Source: JACOTV01 sp964579395 (GTDB lineage: Bacteria > Patescibacteriota > Microgenomatia > UBA1406 > GWC2-37-13). From it: a stretch of 64,000 bases of DNA. The notes below the pieces were generated by a model. It searched no databases, was not told the origin of the DNA, and worked only from the letters and a program-made list of their open reading frames with translations. Every line of letters starts with the position of its first letter. Positions within the stretch are counted from its first letter, which is position 1. The stretch covers positions 1-64,000 of the forward strand of contig CAZOFT010000004.1 in the NCBI GenBank assembly GCA_964579395.1, read 5' to 3'. Below, piece after piece: positions 49,614-58,330 of this stretch. Made by a program: the position numbers and the translations under genes.

Positions 49614-50888
49614 ATGCACAAGCACATAGGAGAAGGATATCCATTGTCGTTTCGCACAGATGATGTGAAGTTTTTTGAAGATCACATCACCCGGCATCAC
49701 TCGATGCAGCTCATCGGCATGAAGCGTGTCGGGATCAACAACTTGATTCAGCATTTCTTTGCCCACAAGAATTACCCCTCCAACCAGACATATCTGTTTG
49801 TATTGGTCGATCTCAACAACTTAGTTGAGCGTGAGGCATTTCCGTTTTGGCAGCTCACCCTCAAGCGCATTGTCGACGCGGTGCGCGATGCAAAAGCACC
49901 TCCTCAAGTTGAGAAAAAAGTGTCACGTATTTTTGAAAACTGCATTCAGTATGAAAATATCCTCATGACCTATGACGGCGTGCGCGAAGCGCTTCATGAG
50001 ATTGTGCAGGCCGGTATTTATCCAGTTATCTTCTTCACTCGCTTTGACCGCATCACTAATCTGCTCACTGAAGAGTTTTTTGACAACCTCAAAGGTATCC
50101 ATGATGCAGCGCAAAACCGCATCTCCTATGTGTTCACGAGCTACCGCAAACTGCAGGCCCTGGCACCGCTTGCCTCACGAAACAAAACCATTCTTGATTA
50201 TTTAAGCACACACTACATAAAGCCGGCCAATGAAAGTGACAGTGAATCAATTATTCGCTCATTTGAACACTCGTTCCAGATTGAAATTCCTGAAACTGAA
50301 AAGAAGAAAATCATCGCGCTTGCCGCAGGGCACGTACAGTATCTGCAGCTGGCACTCACGCATTATTACGAAGCTCACCACACAAATCCTAAATCGGGAA
50401 ATGGTCATTATGCAGCAGATGAGCGAATCGCACTCCAGTCGGATGAACTCTGGGAAAGCCTGGGCACGCAGGAGCAGCACATTCTGAAAAAAGTATATGA
50501 AGGCAAACTCATCACCAGTGAGGACGAGCGCCTCGGTGCATATTTGTGGAATACCGGAGTCATAAACGGTGACGGTGAAAAGCCTCGCGTATTCTCTCCG
50601 CTTCTTGAAACATTCATTCAAAGCAAAATATCAACAAAAAAATCGGAGTCACTTGAGTTTACAAAAAAAGAACATCTTCTCTACACTTGTCTTCATAATC
50701 ATCTTGATGAAATTTGTGAGCGCGAAATCATCATTGAACACGTGTGGCCGGAGGATGAAGACTACGGCATATCAGACTGGTCCATCGACAAACTCGTGGA
50801 AAGACTGCGGGTGAAACTCACAAAAAAACACCCGGAGTATGAGATAGTCACCGTGCGAACGCGCGGATATAAAATGATGAAGCGTTAA
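49614..50888 (+). CDS. Transcription regulator: ATPase-like domain with OmpR-type winged helix
   Basis: A 424-residue protein. The first 330 residues look like an AAA/Orc-like or STAND ATPase, with MQLIGMKRVGINNLIQHFF at the P-loop position, VFTSYRKLQALAPLA, and FFTRFDRI at the Walker B position. The P-loop lacks the GK[ST] residues, so ATP binding may be lost. Residues 347-424 are a winged helix of the OmpR/PhoB output type, FTKKEHLLYTCLHNHLDEIC to VTVRTRGYKMMKR. No receiver domain is present. It probably senses something through the N-terminal domain and binds DNA. Confidence 0.72.
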   Translation: MHKHIGEGYPLSFRTDDVKFFEDHITRHHSMQLIGMKRVGINNLIQHFFAHKNYPSNQTYLFVLVDLNNLVEREAFPFWQLTLKRIVDAVRDAKAPPQVEKKVSRIFENCIQYENILMTYDGVREALHEIVQAGIYPVIFFTRFDRITNLLTEEFFDNLKGIHDAAQNRISYVFTSYRKLQALAPLASRNKTILDYLSTHYIKPANESDSESIIRSFEHSFQIEIPETEKKKIIALAAGHVQYLQLALTHYYEAHHTNPKSGNGHYAADERIALQSDELWESLGTQEQHILKKVYEGKLITSEDERLGAYLWNTGVINGDGEKPRVFSPLLETFIQSKISTKKSESLEFTKKEHLLYTCLHNHLDEICEREIIIEHVWPEDEDYGISDWSIDKLVERLRVKLTKKHPEYEIVTVRTRGYKMMKR

Positions 50889-51676
50889 TCTGTCTTTTTC
50901 TTCTTACGTTTGGGGAGTCCGGGGATAAGCTTGTTGGTGCGTTTTTTATAGTCTTCCCAGTCATCGCGCCCCGCATAGCGCCGCTCCATCAGAGGAACTC
51001 CTGAGACAAAGAGTATAAGCACGCTGATGATAAGCGGACTTATGATTACCCACGCCCACTGCTCCAACACGCCTGCTGCTATGATATAGATTCCCCACCA
51101 CTGCACCACCTCCCCAAAATAATTCGGATGGCGGGTAAAGCGCCACAGGCCGCGTGTGTAGATGGCGCCTTTGTGATCCGGGTGCTTTTTATATTGCATC
51201 AGTTGCCAATCACCAACTGCCTCAAAGAAAAACCCTATCAGCCACATCCCAAGCCCGATCCAATCTGGCACACCCAACGCGACCCGATACGGACTGCGAA
51301 GCGCAAGTACATATGCTGCAGATATCCCCACAAGCAATGCTCCTTGAAGGAGAAATATTTCCAAGTAAGAACGGATATACACATGCTTGCCCCACTGTGC
51401 GCGCCATGCATCATAGCGAAAATCTTCACTTTTTCCATGATTGCGTCGGGTGATATGCCACACGAGTCGCACTCCCCATACAGTCACCAACAACGCCAGC
51501 AAGAATGATCGGTCAGTCGGGTCAGCCGTGATGAAAAGATGATACCAGGCCAGTAATACAAACCCGGCACCCCACGCAGTATCAGCCACATCATTGCGCT
51601 CAAGCACCACCGACGCTATAAACCATGTAGACATATACAGCCAAATAATAATGGCACTTTCAATAAGCGGATGCAT
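50885..51676 (-). CDS. DUF1295 (steroid 5-alpha-reductase-like) membrane protein
   Basis: A 263-residue protein with about seven membrane helices. The family motifs are DVADTAWGAGFV, VWGVRLVWHITRRN, and the C-terminal GLWRFTRHPNYFGEVVQWWG, which resembles NADPH-dependent reductases and isoprenylcysteine methyltransferases. The substrate is unknown. Its stop shares TTAA with the stop of the convergent regulator gene. CATACT ends 6 bases before the start. Confidence 0.88.
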   Translation of the reverse strand: MHPLIESAIIIWLYMSTWFIASVVLERNDVADTAWGAGFVLLAWYHLFITADPTDRSFLLALLVTVWGVRLVWHITRRNHGKSEDFRYDAWRAQWGKHVYIRSYLEIFLLQGALLVGISAAYVLALRSPYRVALGVPDWIGLGMWLIGFFFEAVGDWQLMQYKKHPDHKGAIYTRGLWRFTRHPNYFGEVVQWWGIYIIAAGVLEQWAWVIISPLIISVLILFVSGVPLMERRYAGRDDWEDYKKRTNKLIPGLPKRKKKKTD

Positions 51677-51682
51677 ACATAC

Positions 51683-51688
51683 AGTATG
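51683..51688 (-). promoter_or_regulatory. -10 element, DUF1295 gene
   Basis: CATACT on the minus strand ends 6 bases before the ATG at 51676. Confidence 0.45.
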
Positions 51689-51752
51689 ACATATCTTGTC
51701 GCTTGCTCCCTCACTGATGCAGTTTGATTCATAAGGTACAGATGCAATATGC

Positions 51753-51758
51753 TATAAT
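51753..51758 (+). promoter_or_regulatory. Extended -10 element, yggT-like gene
   Basis: TATAAT preceded by TGC ends 6 bases before the ATG at 51765. Confidence 0.7.
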
Positions 51759-51764
51759 AACTCT

Positions 51765-52199
51765 ATGAATCCACAACATACCGCGTCCCAATCAACTGAA
51801 CACCCACCTAAGCCACCATCGGTTCATCTTGATCCGACCATTGCGGCTCGTAATCAAAAGCGTACGGACACCAGAAAAAGTGCCATCTACCGTGTGCACC
51901 AATTTATTTGGTATATCCTCTGGGTCATTGAGGTAGTGTTGGCAATTCGCATCATCTTAAAGCTCTTGGGAGCATCCAGCGAAAGCTTGTTTGTAACCTT
52001 TGTGTACGAGCTGAGTCAGCCGCTCGTAAATCCATTTTATCGCATGTTCCCGGACACTGTTGTGCAGCGTACGATATTTGAATGGTCTGCAATCACTGCA
52101 AGTTTTGTGTATGCGCTTGGCGCATATGCTTTGGTCAAGCTGGTAAAACTCATCAAGCCGGCCTCAACTGAAGAAGTGTCAGCCACGATCGATTACTGA
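51765..52199 (+). CDS. YggT-family membrane protein
   Basis: A 144-residue protein with a long charged N-terminal tail (to about residue 40) and two or three membrane helices. WVIEVVLAIRIILKLLGA and VYELSQPLVNPFYRMFPDT match the YggT family, whose members are linked to cell-shape or osmotic functions. The end overlaps the convergent mscS-like gene by 7 bases. Confidence 0.8.
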   Translation: MNPQHTASQSTEHPPKPPSVHLDPTIAARNQKRTDTRKSAIYRVHQFIWYILWVIEVVLAIRIILKLLGASSESLFVTFVYELSQPLVNPFYRMFPDTVVQRTIFEWSAITASFVYALGAYALVKLVKLIKPASTEEVSATIDY

Positions 52200-53116
52200 T
52201 TACTTTTTCTTTTCGCAGCAGGCGTGACATCTTCCTGAAAGACAAGCCTTCGTGGATATGCGGGACCTACTCCTTTTTCATGAAGGGCAATCACCAGCTG
52301 TCGACGCATCTCACCTGACACATCCCACTGGGCACCTGCAGCAGTTTCTCCCACGATTTTGACAATTACAGCTGAGTCAGTAATATCCTCCACACGCAGC
52401 ACATGCGGAGCAACTCGGATTTTCTCCTGCCACAACTGATCTTTTGCCAAATCAGATCCTAGATCGTTGATGATCGCATACGCGTTCTCCAAATTTACAT
52501 CCAGCGGTAGTCTGAAGTCGATATTGATCTTAGCATAATCTCGCGTCATGTTAGATGTTTGGCGGATCTCACCATTGGGAACATGGTGCAGCGTACCATT
52601 CATATCCCGAAGCACTGTCTTGCGAAGCGTAACATCTTCTACAGCCCCGCAAATCGTTCCCACACACACCACATCCCCTACGCGATACTGATTTTCCAAT
52701 ATGATAAAAAATCCTGAGATGATATCTTTCACCAGATACTGCGCCCCAAATCCGATCGCCAGTCCGGCAACTCCAGCACCTGCCAGAAGCGGCCGCACAT
52801 CAAGCCCCACCATCCCCATCACCATGAGCCCCGCAATAACCCAGATCACAATGGTCATCGTGTACTCAACAAGTCGGATTACTGTTTTTTGCCGGGCAGT
52901 TTCGTGAATTCCATCTCTGCTGAGCGTACGGTTCATCACCCGAAGCACCAGGCTCACCAACACATGACGGGCAAGAAAATAAGCGGTGTACGCTACTATG
53001 AGGATGAATCCGATACGCAGTGCCTGCAACAACAGCGGCTGACTATTGATAAAGTCATACCAGTTTTGGGGAATGCGCTCAGTTGCGCTCGTAAGTGATA
53101 GAGCATCCTGTGTCAT
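52193..53116 (-). CDS. MscS-family mechanosensitive channel
   Basis: A 307-residue small-conductance channel. Three N-terminal helices end in the pore helix LLAGAGVAGLAIGFGAQYLV, followed by KDIISGFFIILENQYRVGDV, the beta-domain HVPNGEIRQTSNMTRDYAKI, and a C-terminal alpha/beta domain. It opens on membrane tension. It begins 9 bases after the triple-PAS gene, so the two are probably co-transcribed. Confidence 0.93.
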   Translation of the reverse strand: MTQDALSLTSATERIPQNWYDFINSQPLLLQALRIGFILIVAYTAYFLARHVLVSLVLRVMNRTLSRDGIHETARQKTVIRLVEYTMTIVIWVIAGLMVMGMVGLDVRPLLAGAGVAGLAIGFGAQYLVKDIISGFFIILENQYRVGDVVCVGTICGAVEDVTLRKTVLRDMNGTLHHVPNGEIRQTSNMTRDYAKINIDFRLPLDVNLENAYAIINDLGSDLAKDQLWQEKIRVAPHVLRVEDITDSAVIVKIVGETAAGAQWDVSGEMRRQLVIALHEKGVGPAYPRRLVFQEDVTPAAKRKSNQ

Positions 53117-53125
53117 AAGCGGGAG

Positions 53126-54298
53126 TTAGGAAATAGCACGTTCACGGGCCACAAGACCCACAAGCTGATCTTCTTGCAAAACAGGATCTATATGAACTTC
53201 ACACATATATTCTTTGCCACCTTTGTGTCGATTGCGCACGATACTGACCTGTTGGGTACGAGTTGTTGCAGCTGCTTCTACCATCTGGCGATAGTACTCT
53301 CTATCAGGCCCCTCCACCGCCCAAAGTTCACCTACTTGCCGTCCAACCACCTCAACAGGCTCATATCCGGTGGCTATGGTGACTTCAGGGTTGGCATACT
53401 GCACAACGCCGGCTGTATCAAGAAGACATACGGGTTCACGCACAAAACTCAATGCTGCTTGATACAATCCAAACTGTTCGCTCAATGCTCGATTCTTCTG
53501 AGCTTGTTTTTGCGATTCCTGTGCATGCACATGCGCATCACTCATATCGACCAGATAGCCATGCATGTAAGTCGGAGAGTCGCTGGTGCCGGTGACTGCG
53601 GCGATACACTGCAGATGTCGCACGCGCCCGTCGGGAAGAGTTACTGTTATTCCATCTTGTTGCGGCATCTGTACTGCCTGACCACGATACGAACCCATAG
53701 CATCTTTCAGGCGCGCAAAAAGCGCTGCCCTATCTTCATCTCCGAGGCGTTCAAATGCTGTGTGACGCCGCGGGGTAAACGATTCTTTGTCATACCCTAA
53801 AAGCCCATACATACTGTCAGACCAGGCCACATCACCCGTATGCACATTTACATGCCAGCGCCCGACAGTTGGGACCATCGTCTCAATTCCTGCACGAGGA
53901 GGACCACCGGTGACCCGACTGACCTCATCTTCTCCTTCAGTTTCCTCACCATTTATCTTTCCTACTGCATAAAACTCAACACCATTTGCTGCAGCAGTTA
54001 CATCAAACACTGTCGGCACATACGTCCCGCGCTTGCTGAGAATGCGAAGCTCAATGTCTTTGACATGATCAACCTGCTTCATGCGTGTAAGCATCTGAAA
54101 GACACGACCCAGATCATTGTGATGAACAATGTCTAATATTTTCAGACCAGCAAGCTCTTCAGTTGACCAGCCGAGTGCAGACTTGAATGCAGGATTTACG
54201 AGGGCAACGGTACCATCACGGCGAAGCACGCACATCAGCTCGCGGGATACGCCGAAAAGCTGCTCCAAGTGATGCGCCGGGATGGTGTCAGGTTGCAT
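53126..54298 (-). CDS. Triple PAS-domain sensor protein without output domain
   Basis: A 390-residue soluble protein with three PAS domains: residues about 10-120 (ELMCVLRRDGTVALVNPAFK), 150-260 (WSDSMYGLLGYDKESFTPRR) and 280-390 (EPVCLLDTAGVVQYANPEVT). Each has the NP or YG...E/S pattern of the PAS core. A short coiled segment (ESQKQAQKNRALSEQFGLYQ) joins the second and third. No kinase, GGDEF, EAL or HTH domain follows. It may act through protein contacts; its neighbour is an MscS channel. Confidence 0.82.
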   Translation of the reverse strand: MQPDTIPAHHLEQLFGVSRELMCVLRRDGTVALVNPAFKSALGWSTEELAGLKILDIVHHNDLGRVFQMLTRMKQVDHVKDIELRILSKRGTYVPTVFDVTAAANGVEFYAVGKINGEETEGEDEVSRVTGGPPRAGIETMVPTVGRWHVNVHTGDVAWSDSMYGLLGYDKESFTPRRHTAFERLGDEDRAALFARLKDAMGSYRGQAVQMPQQDGITVTLPDGRVRHLQCIAAVTGTSDSPTYMHGYLVDMSDAHVHAQESQKQAQKNRALSEQFGLYQAALSFVREPVCLLDTAGVVQYANPEVTIATGYEPVEVVGRQVGELWAVEGPDREYYRQMVEAAATTRTQQVSIVRNRHKGGKEYMCEVHIDPVLQEDQLVGLVARERAIS

Positions 54299-54304
54299 AA
54301 AGAT

Positions 54305-54323
54305 TGCACACAATTGATGTGCA
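54305..54323. promoter_or_regulatory. Inverted repeat upstream of the PAS gene
   Basis: TGCACA at 54305-54310 and TGTGCA at 54318-54323, separated by 7 bases around CAATTG, lie just before the PAS gene start. A possible minus-strand -10 (CATAAT) lies about 30 bases upstream, so the repeat would be in the leader. Confidence 0.4.
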
Positions 54324-54389
54324 CATATTTATTATGCATAATCAAACTGCAACATACAACTTCGGGATTCCAATCCAGCTCACATCAGC

Positions 54390-54395
54390 TACAAT
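54390..54395 (+). promoter_or_regulatory. -10 element, trmH-rnhB unit
   Basis: TACAAT ends 6 bases before the ATG at 54402. Confidence 0.65.
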
Positions 54396-54401
54396 GGGGT
54401 C

Positions 54402-54989
54402 ATGAGCATCACCCCGCGACGCCTGCAAAAAATCACTGATGTGGCATCTGCCCGACTCCAAGGAGCCGTGGTCTTAGAAGACATCCATGATCCGCACAAT
54501 GCGGCAGCTATTCTACGAAGCTGCGACGCGTTCGGCATTCAAGACGTATACTTCATCTTTGATAAAACCAAACCCTACAATCCAAAGCGCATAGGAAAAG
54601 CATCATCTTCAAGCGCGAATAAATGGCTCACCTATCACATCTATCGCGATACAAAAAGCTGTTTCGAGGATTTGAAAAAGAACGGATACGCGATCGTATC
54701 AACAATTCTTGATCCCGGTGCAGAATCTCTTTACGATTATCAGGTGCCGAAGCAGCCGGTTGCTCTGGTTATCGGCAATGAACATGCTGGCATTTCAGAA
54801 ACGGCAGCAAAACTGAGCGACACACTGATGTACGTGCCTATGCAGGGCTTTGTAGAAAGCTTTAATGTGTCGGTATGTGCTGCAGTTTGCTTGTTTGAAC
54901 TCTCCCGACAAAAACGGTCAGCCACGTATGATGCCGCTTTGACCCAAGATCAGAAGAAGGCACTAATTGATGATTTTATTTCCCGATGA
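54402..54989 (+). CDS. SpoU/TrmH-family RNA 2'-O-methyltransferase
   Basis: A 195-residue SPOUT knot enzyme that methylates ribose 2'-OH in tRNA or rRNA. The three SpoU motifs are visible: DIHDPHNAAAILRSCDAFGI, VALVIGNEHAGIS, and VPMQGFVESFNVSVCAAVCL. Its size and motifs are closest to TrmH (Gm18 of tRNA), but rRNA targets are possible. The end overlaps rnhB by 4 bases (ATGA). Confidence 0.92.
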   Translation: MSITPRRLQKITDVASARLQGAVVLEDIHDPHNAAAILRSCDAFGIQDVYFIFDKTKPYNPKRIGKASSSSANKWLTYHIYRDTKSCFEDLKKNGYAIVSTILDPGAESLYDYQVPKQPVALVIGNEHAGISETAAKLSDTLMYVPMQGFVESFNVSVCAAVCLFELSRQKRSATYDAALTQDQKKALIDDFISR

Positions 54990-55687
54990 CCCATTGTTAT
55001 CCCACACTGGAATTGGAGCATCGCCTATTGAATGAAGGATATCGGTATGTTGTAGGCGTAGATGAAGCGGGTCGCGGCCCATGGGCAGGGCCGCTTACGG
55101 CAGGTGCAGTGGTGGTAGATCTGCACACCCGGTTTCCGAACTATGTGCGTGACAGCAAATTCATGACCGCCAAAGAACGCGAACGAGCATACACACACCT
55201 TCAGCAGACAGTATGCGGATGGGCGGTCAGTACGATTTCACATGAAACACTGGACACGGTGGGCATAAGTGAAGCAGTGCGGAGCGCTATGGAAGATGCG
55301 GTACAACAAAGCCTTTCGACACTGACTGATGCCACCTATGATAATACCTTTGTTATTGTGGACGGTTCAAAAACGTTATCGCTACGCGCCTGCAATACTA
55401 AAAAGTATTTGCGCGGAGGAGCACTTCATGCCAGCATATCAGCAGCTTCCATATTGGCAAAAGTGCACCGTGATCGGCTCATGGTCCAGATGCACAGAGA
55501 ATATCCACAGTATCGATTTGATATCCACAAAGGATATGGTACTAAGCAGCACCAGCTGGCGCTTGCGGAGTTTGGGATATGCCCGATTCACCGGCGTTCG
55601 TTTGCGCCGCTCCAGAGGTTGATATCAAACGCTGTACCAAAAACTCATATACCACAAAGTGCAGTAGTCCAAGTGGTCCGGCAATAG
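54986..55687 (+). CDS. rnhB: Ribonuclease HII
   Basis: Cuts RNA in RNA-DNA hybrids and removes ribonucleotides. The 233-residue protein has the active-site motifs VVGVDEAGRGPWAGPL, DSKFMTAKERERA, FVIVDGSKTL and SILAKVHRDRLM, then FDIHKGYGTKQHQLAL and HRRSFAPL. About 30 residues follow the normal end of the family. The last 146 bases overlap the convergent membrane-protein gene in antisense. Confidence 0.94.
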   Translation: MTHCYPTLELEHRLLNEGYRYVVGVDEAGRGPWAGPLTAGAVVVDLHTRFPNYVRDSKFMTAKERERAYTHLQQTVCGWAVSTISHETLDTVGISEAVRSAMEDAVQQSLSTLTDATYDNTFVIVDGSKTLSLRACNTKKYLRGGALHASISAASILAKVHRDRLMVQMHREYPQYRFDIHKGYGTKQHQLALAEFGICPIHRRSFAPLQRLISNAVPKTHIPQSAVVQVVRQ

Positions 55688-56438
55688 CAAATAGATATCC
55701 GACATATGCGATTGCACCGATCACCGCCACAATCATAAGAGGTGACACCCATGAAGCGCTTATATTGTATCCGTATGTAACTGCGAGCCCCAACAAAAGC
55801 ACTGCAAGAAGCGGTCCGAGAACCATTAGCACAATGCGTGCATCCAGCGTAACGATGCGCCATTTCAAGCCGTCGGTCATCGCGGCACTGTCGGAAAATG
55901 CTTGCTTGATACCGATTCTTTTGTCGACAATCAAATACAGTACGTAGCGATATTTCACAGACCAAATGATGCCGGGCACCAAAAGGAGAAGATATCCTAC
56001 CGTTACAACAACAGAAAAAGCTATTCCTCCGAGAAAGGAAAAAATAATGCGAACGGGGTCCGCCAAAAACAACCCAAATGCCGCATCATCATGTCGCATC
56101 AACTGCAACAGATACCGAATCCACCCATTTTGTACCTGCATTTGCACAACCACGTACAGCAGTGCGACTACTATCGTGAGCGGGATAAACACATCTTGTT
56201 GCTTTTGCATCGGCAACACCAAAAACTGAAACCCCGACTGAATCATACCAACCAATACCGAGATGACGACACCAGCACCAATAATTTCAAACCAGTGTCC
56301 CCAAAATGTAGACCACATACGTCGCCATATAGGACGAAACGACAACATGTCTTTATACGCTTCAATCAGCTGGGCTTTTTGTGCCGCAAGCTCCTCAGGC
56401 GACTGCGGGGGAGTTGAGTTTTCCGGATTTACTTCCAT
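55542..56438 (-). CDS. Polytopic membrane protein (DUF975/GPDPase membrane-domain-like)
   Basis: A 298-residue protein with about six helices between residues 50 and 270, and soluble ends rich in Pro, Gln, Ser and Ala. The segment FSVVVTVGYLLLLVPGIIWS followed by VKYRYVLYLIVDKRIGIKQA resembles the membrane domain found in DUF975 and glycerophosphodiester-phosphodiesterase-type proteins (LLLVPGIY...). Function unknown. The start at 56438 has TATACT 6 bases upstream. Its 3' end runs 146 bases into rnhB on the other strand. Confidence 0.75.
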   Translation of the reverse strand: MEVNPENSTPPQSPEELAAQKAQLIEAYKDMLSFRPIWRRMWSTFWGHWFEIIGAGVVISVLVGMIQSGFQFLVLPMQKQQDVFIPLTIVVALLYVVVQMQVQNGWIRYLLQLMRHDDAAFGLFLADPVRIIFSFLGGIAFSVVVTVGYLLLLVPGIIWSVKYRYVLYLIVDKRIGIKQAFSDSAAMTDGLKWRIVTLDARIVLMVLGPLLAVLLLGLAVTYGYNISASWVSPLMIVAVIGAIAYVGYLFAIAGPLGLLHFVVYEFLVQRLISTSGAAQTNAGESGISQTPQAPAGAA

Positions 56439-56444
56439 TGTTTT

Positions 56445-56450
56445 AGTATA
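56445..56450 (-). promoter_or_regulatory. -10 element, polytopic membrane protein gene
   Basis: TATACT on the minus strand ends 6 bases before the ATG at 56438. Confidence 0.6.
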
Positions 56451-56489
56451 CGCTACCTGTTGCACTTCATCACAGATCGTTCTGAATAA

Positions 56490-56948
56490 TTATGAACGGG
56501 GTGAAAGGATCGAAGCCAGTTCGTCAGCATATTTCTTTTTATATATATTCCATTGGGTATGAATAGGGCTGGGTTCACTTCTCCACGGCCACCATGCAAT
56601 TTCAAGGCACTTTTCCGGCTCCCCGATTGCCACGGTGTCACGATCCACATGCACCGCAAAATCAAATGATATCCAGTGTGTGTTTTTATCAGTTGCCTCG
56701 TCTTTGCGATGAATCTCCCGATATCCCAAAGGAACAACATCAAGAATACGGGCGCAGTATTCCTCAGTCACCTCCCGCCGGACACAATCCAAAAGAGACT
56801 CGCCTACATGAAGTCCACCTCCCCCGATATCCCAGTGTCCTTGTTCATCACGCGCGTTCTGCGAACGTTTGCCATAGAGCACGTTTCCCGCCCCATCATG
56901 ACACAAAAACACGACGCCAACCGCTGGGTAATCGATCGCTTTTCTCAT
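56490..56948 (-). CDS. NUDIX hydrolase
   Basis: A 152-residue nucleotide-pyrophosphate hydrolase. The Nudix box is clear: GGGLHVGESLLDCVRREVTE followed by EY, with Tyr-Cys where Gly-hydrophobic is typical. The N-terminus VGVVFLCHDGAGNVLYGKRS matches the first strand of the fold. Likely substrates are modified or excess nucleotides or sugar nucleotides. The start overlaps the MurF-like gene by 4 bases. Confidence 0.92.
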   Translation of the reverse strand: MRKAIDYPAVGVVFLCHDGAGNVLYGKRSQNARDEQGHWDIGGGGLHVGESLLDCVRREVTEEYCARILDVVPLGYREIHRKDEATDKNTHWISFDFAVHVDRDTVAIGEPEKCLEIAWWPWRSEPSPIHTQWNIYKKKYADELASILSPRS

Positions 56949-58327
56949 GACGCGGGAGATTCAATTGTGGAAAAATAACGGTTTTTTATCTGCTGCCATC
57001 CGGCATCCATTCGACATACACGCGTCGCATCTTGCGGATTATTAAGCAGGCGCACTACAGTTTCTTCAAGAAAAATCGTGTTCTGCGAACCTTTGATGAG
57101 TACTATGGCTTCCCGCGGCAGATGTGTGCGCAGATAGTCGCCGAGCGCCCGAGAGTCTTTGTACCATGCGCTTGCTGTCTTTGGCAACTGAGGCATCACA
57201 TATTGTTTTGTTGCTTCGCCGACACAGTAAGTGAAAGTCGGAGCAATTTTTACCAACTCACGGGCAATTGCTTCATGCTCACTTTGCGTCTGATCACCCA
57301 ACTCCCGCATGTCACCCATCACTATGATCAGATCACGATAGGTTTCTTTAGCGAGTCGGGAAACCATGTTCAAATACATCTGCATCGGCACCCGACTATT
57401 GTTATAGCTTGAATCCAGAATGAGTGAGTCGTTGACACCTGCAAAAATACTGCCGCGACTTTTTGGCAGCTGAAAGCGCTCTTTTATCCGAGTGAGACTA
57501 TGGTCATCGGGAATACCAAGCGCCCGGGCAGCCAGTAGCGCTGCAGCACAGTTTTCCCAATAGAGCGTGGGCAAAAGAAACTGCGGCACCTGCACACGAA
57601 GACTATGTCCATCACTGTCACGAAGACGAAACAACGTGCCGTCGAGTCGTACCTCATGAGCAACCAATGAAATGTTCCCCTCTGATCCAAATGTCATTAT
57701 GTGCGCACGCGATGAAGTCAAGAACGACTTTACAGCTGAAGCAATATGCGAATCATCACTGTTATAAATTGCAACATGACAGCCTGATTCTGTCATGATT
57801 CGACCGTCTTCTGTAGCAATGACGTCAAGTATCGCCTCCATATCGCCGCCGGCTACCGCCTGGGAAAATTGCTCAGTATGAGTCGCTGTGGCATTCATAT
57901 GCACAGCAATTGTCGGCTTTACAAGGCCCAGCAAAAACCCCATATTTTTCGGCGGACGAAAGTCATCAGTGCCCATCTCAACTATGATGTGCGTTTTGCC
58001 AACCAGATGAAAGATGCCAAACGGCGCAAGAATAAGCATACGCAGCCAATCACCTACCGAATAATCTTTTGGCCAGATGCCGAGCGCCGACAGTGCGATC
58101 CCTGTTTCTGAATTTCCGGAGAGCATAGCAGTAGCAAACTGCCCCCGAAGGATTTCATATATAAGTATGCGCGTCGAGCTTTTGCCTACAGAGCCGGCAA
58201 TGCCGATCACCTCACGCGGACGGGCGATAAAAAGCGCCAGCTTCGCCCACAAAAATAAGTACAAGACTACACACCATAAAAAGATTCGCTTCATGTCAAT
58301 TGCAGGCACAAGAAGTGCCGGGTTCAT
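56945..58327 (-). CDS. murF: MurF-like Mur ligase with N-terminal membrane helix
   Basis: Likely adds D-Ala-D-Ala to the UDP-MurNAc tripeptide in peptidoglycan synthesis. The 460-residue protein has a transmembrane helix (RIFLWCVVLYLFLWAKLALF) before the ATP loop IGIAGSVGKSSTR, in which GSVGKSS replaces the usual GTxGKTT. EMGTDDF, MNATATHTEQF and LDSSYNNSRVPM match MurF. A membrane-anchored MurF-like enzyme of this type differs from the standard cytosolic one, so it may be a specialised Mur ligase. It is followed by the NUDIX gene and preceded by a DUF5661 gene 3 bases away. Confidence 0.85.
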   Translation of the reverse strand: MNPALLVPAIDMKRIFLWCVVLYLFLWAKLALFIARPREVIGIAGSVGKSSTRILIYEILRGQFATAMLSGNSETGIALSALGIWPKDYSVGDWLRMLILAPFGIFHLVGKTHIIVEMGTDDFRPPKNMGFLLGLVKPTIAVHMNATATHTEQFSQAVAGGDMEAILDVIATEDGRIMTESGCHVAIYNSDDSHIASAVKSFLTSSRAHIMTFGSEGNISLVAHEVRLDGTLFRLRDSDGHSLRVQVPQFLLPTLYWENCAAALLAARALGIPDDHSLTRIKERFQLPKSRGSIFAGVNDSLILDSSYNNSRVPMQMYLNMVSRLAKETYRDLIIVMGDMRELGDQTQSEHEAIARELVKIAPTFTYCVGEATKQYVMPQLPKTASAWYKDSRALGDYLRTHLPREAIVLIKGSQNTIFLEETVVRLLNNPQDATRVCRMDAGWQQIKNRYFSTIESPAS

Positions 58328-58330
58328 AAT

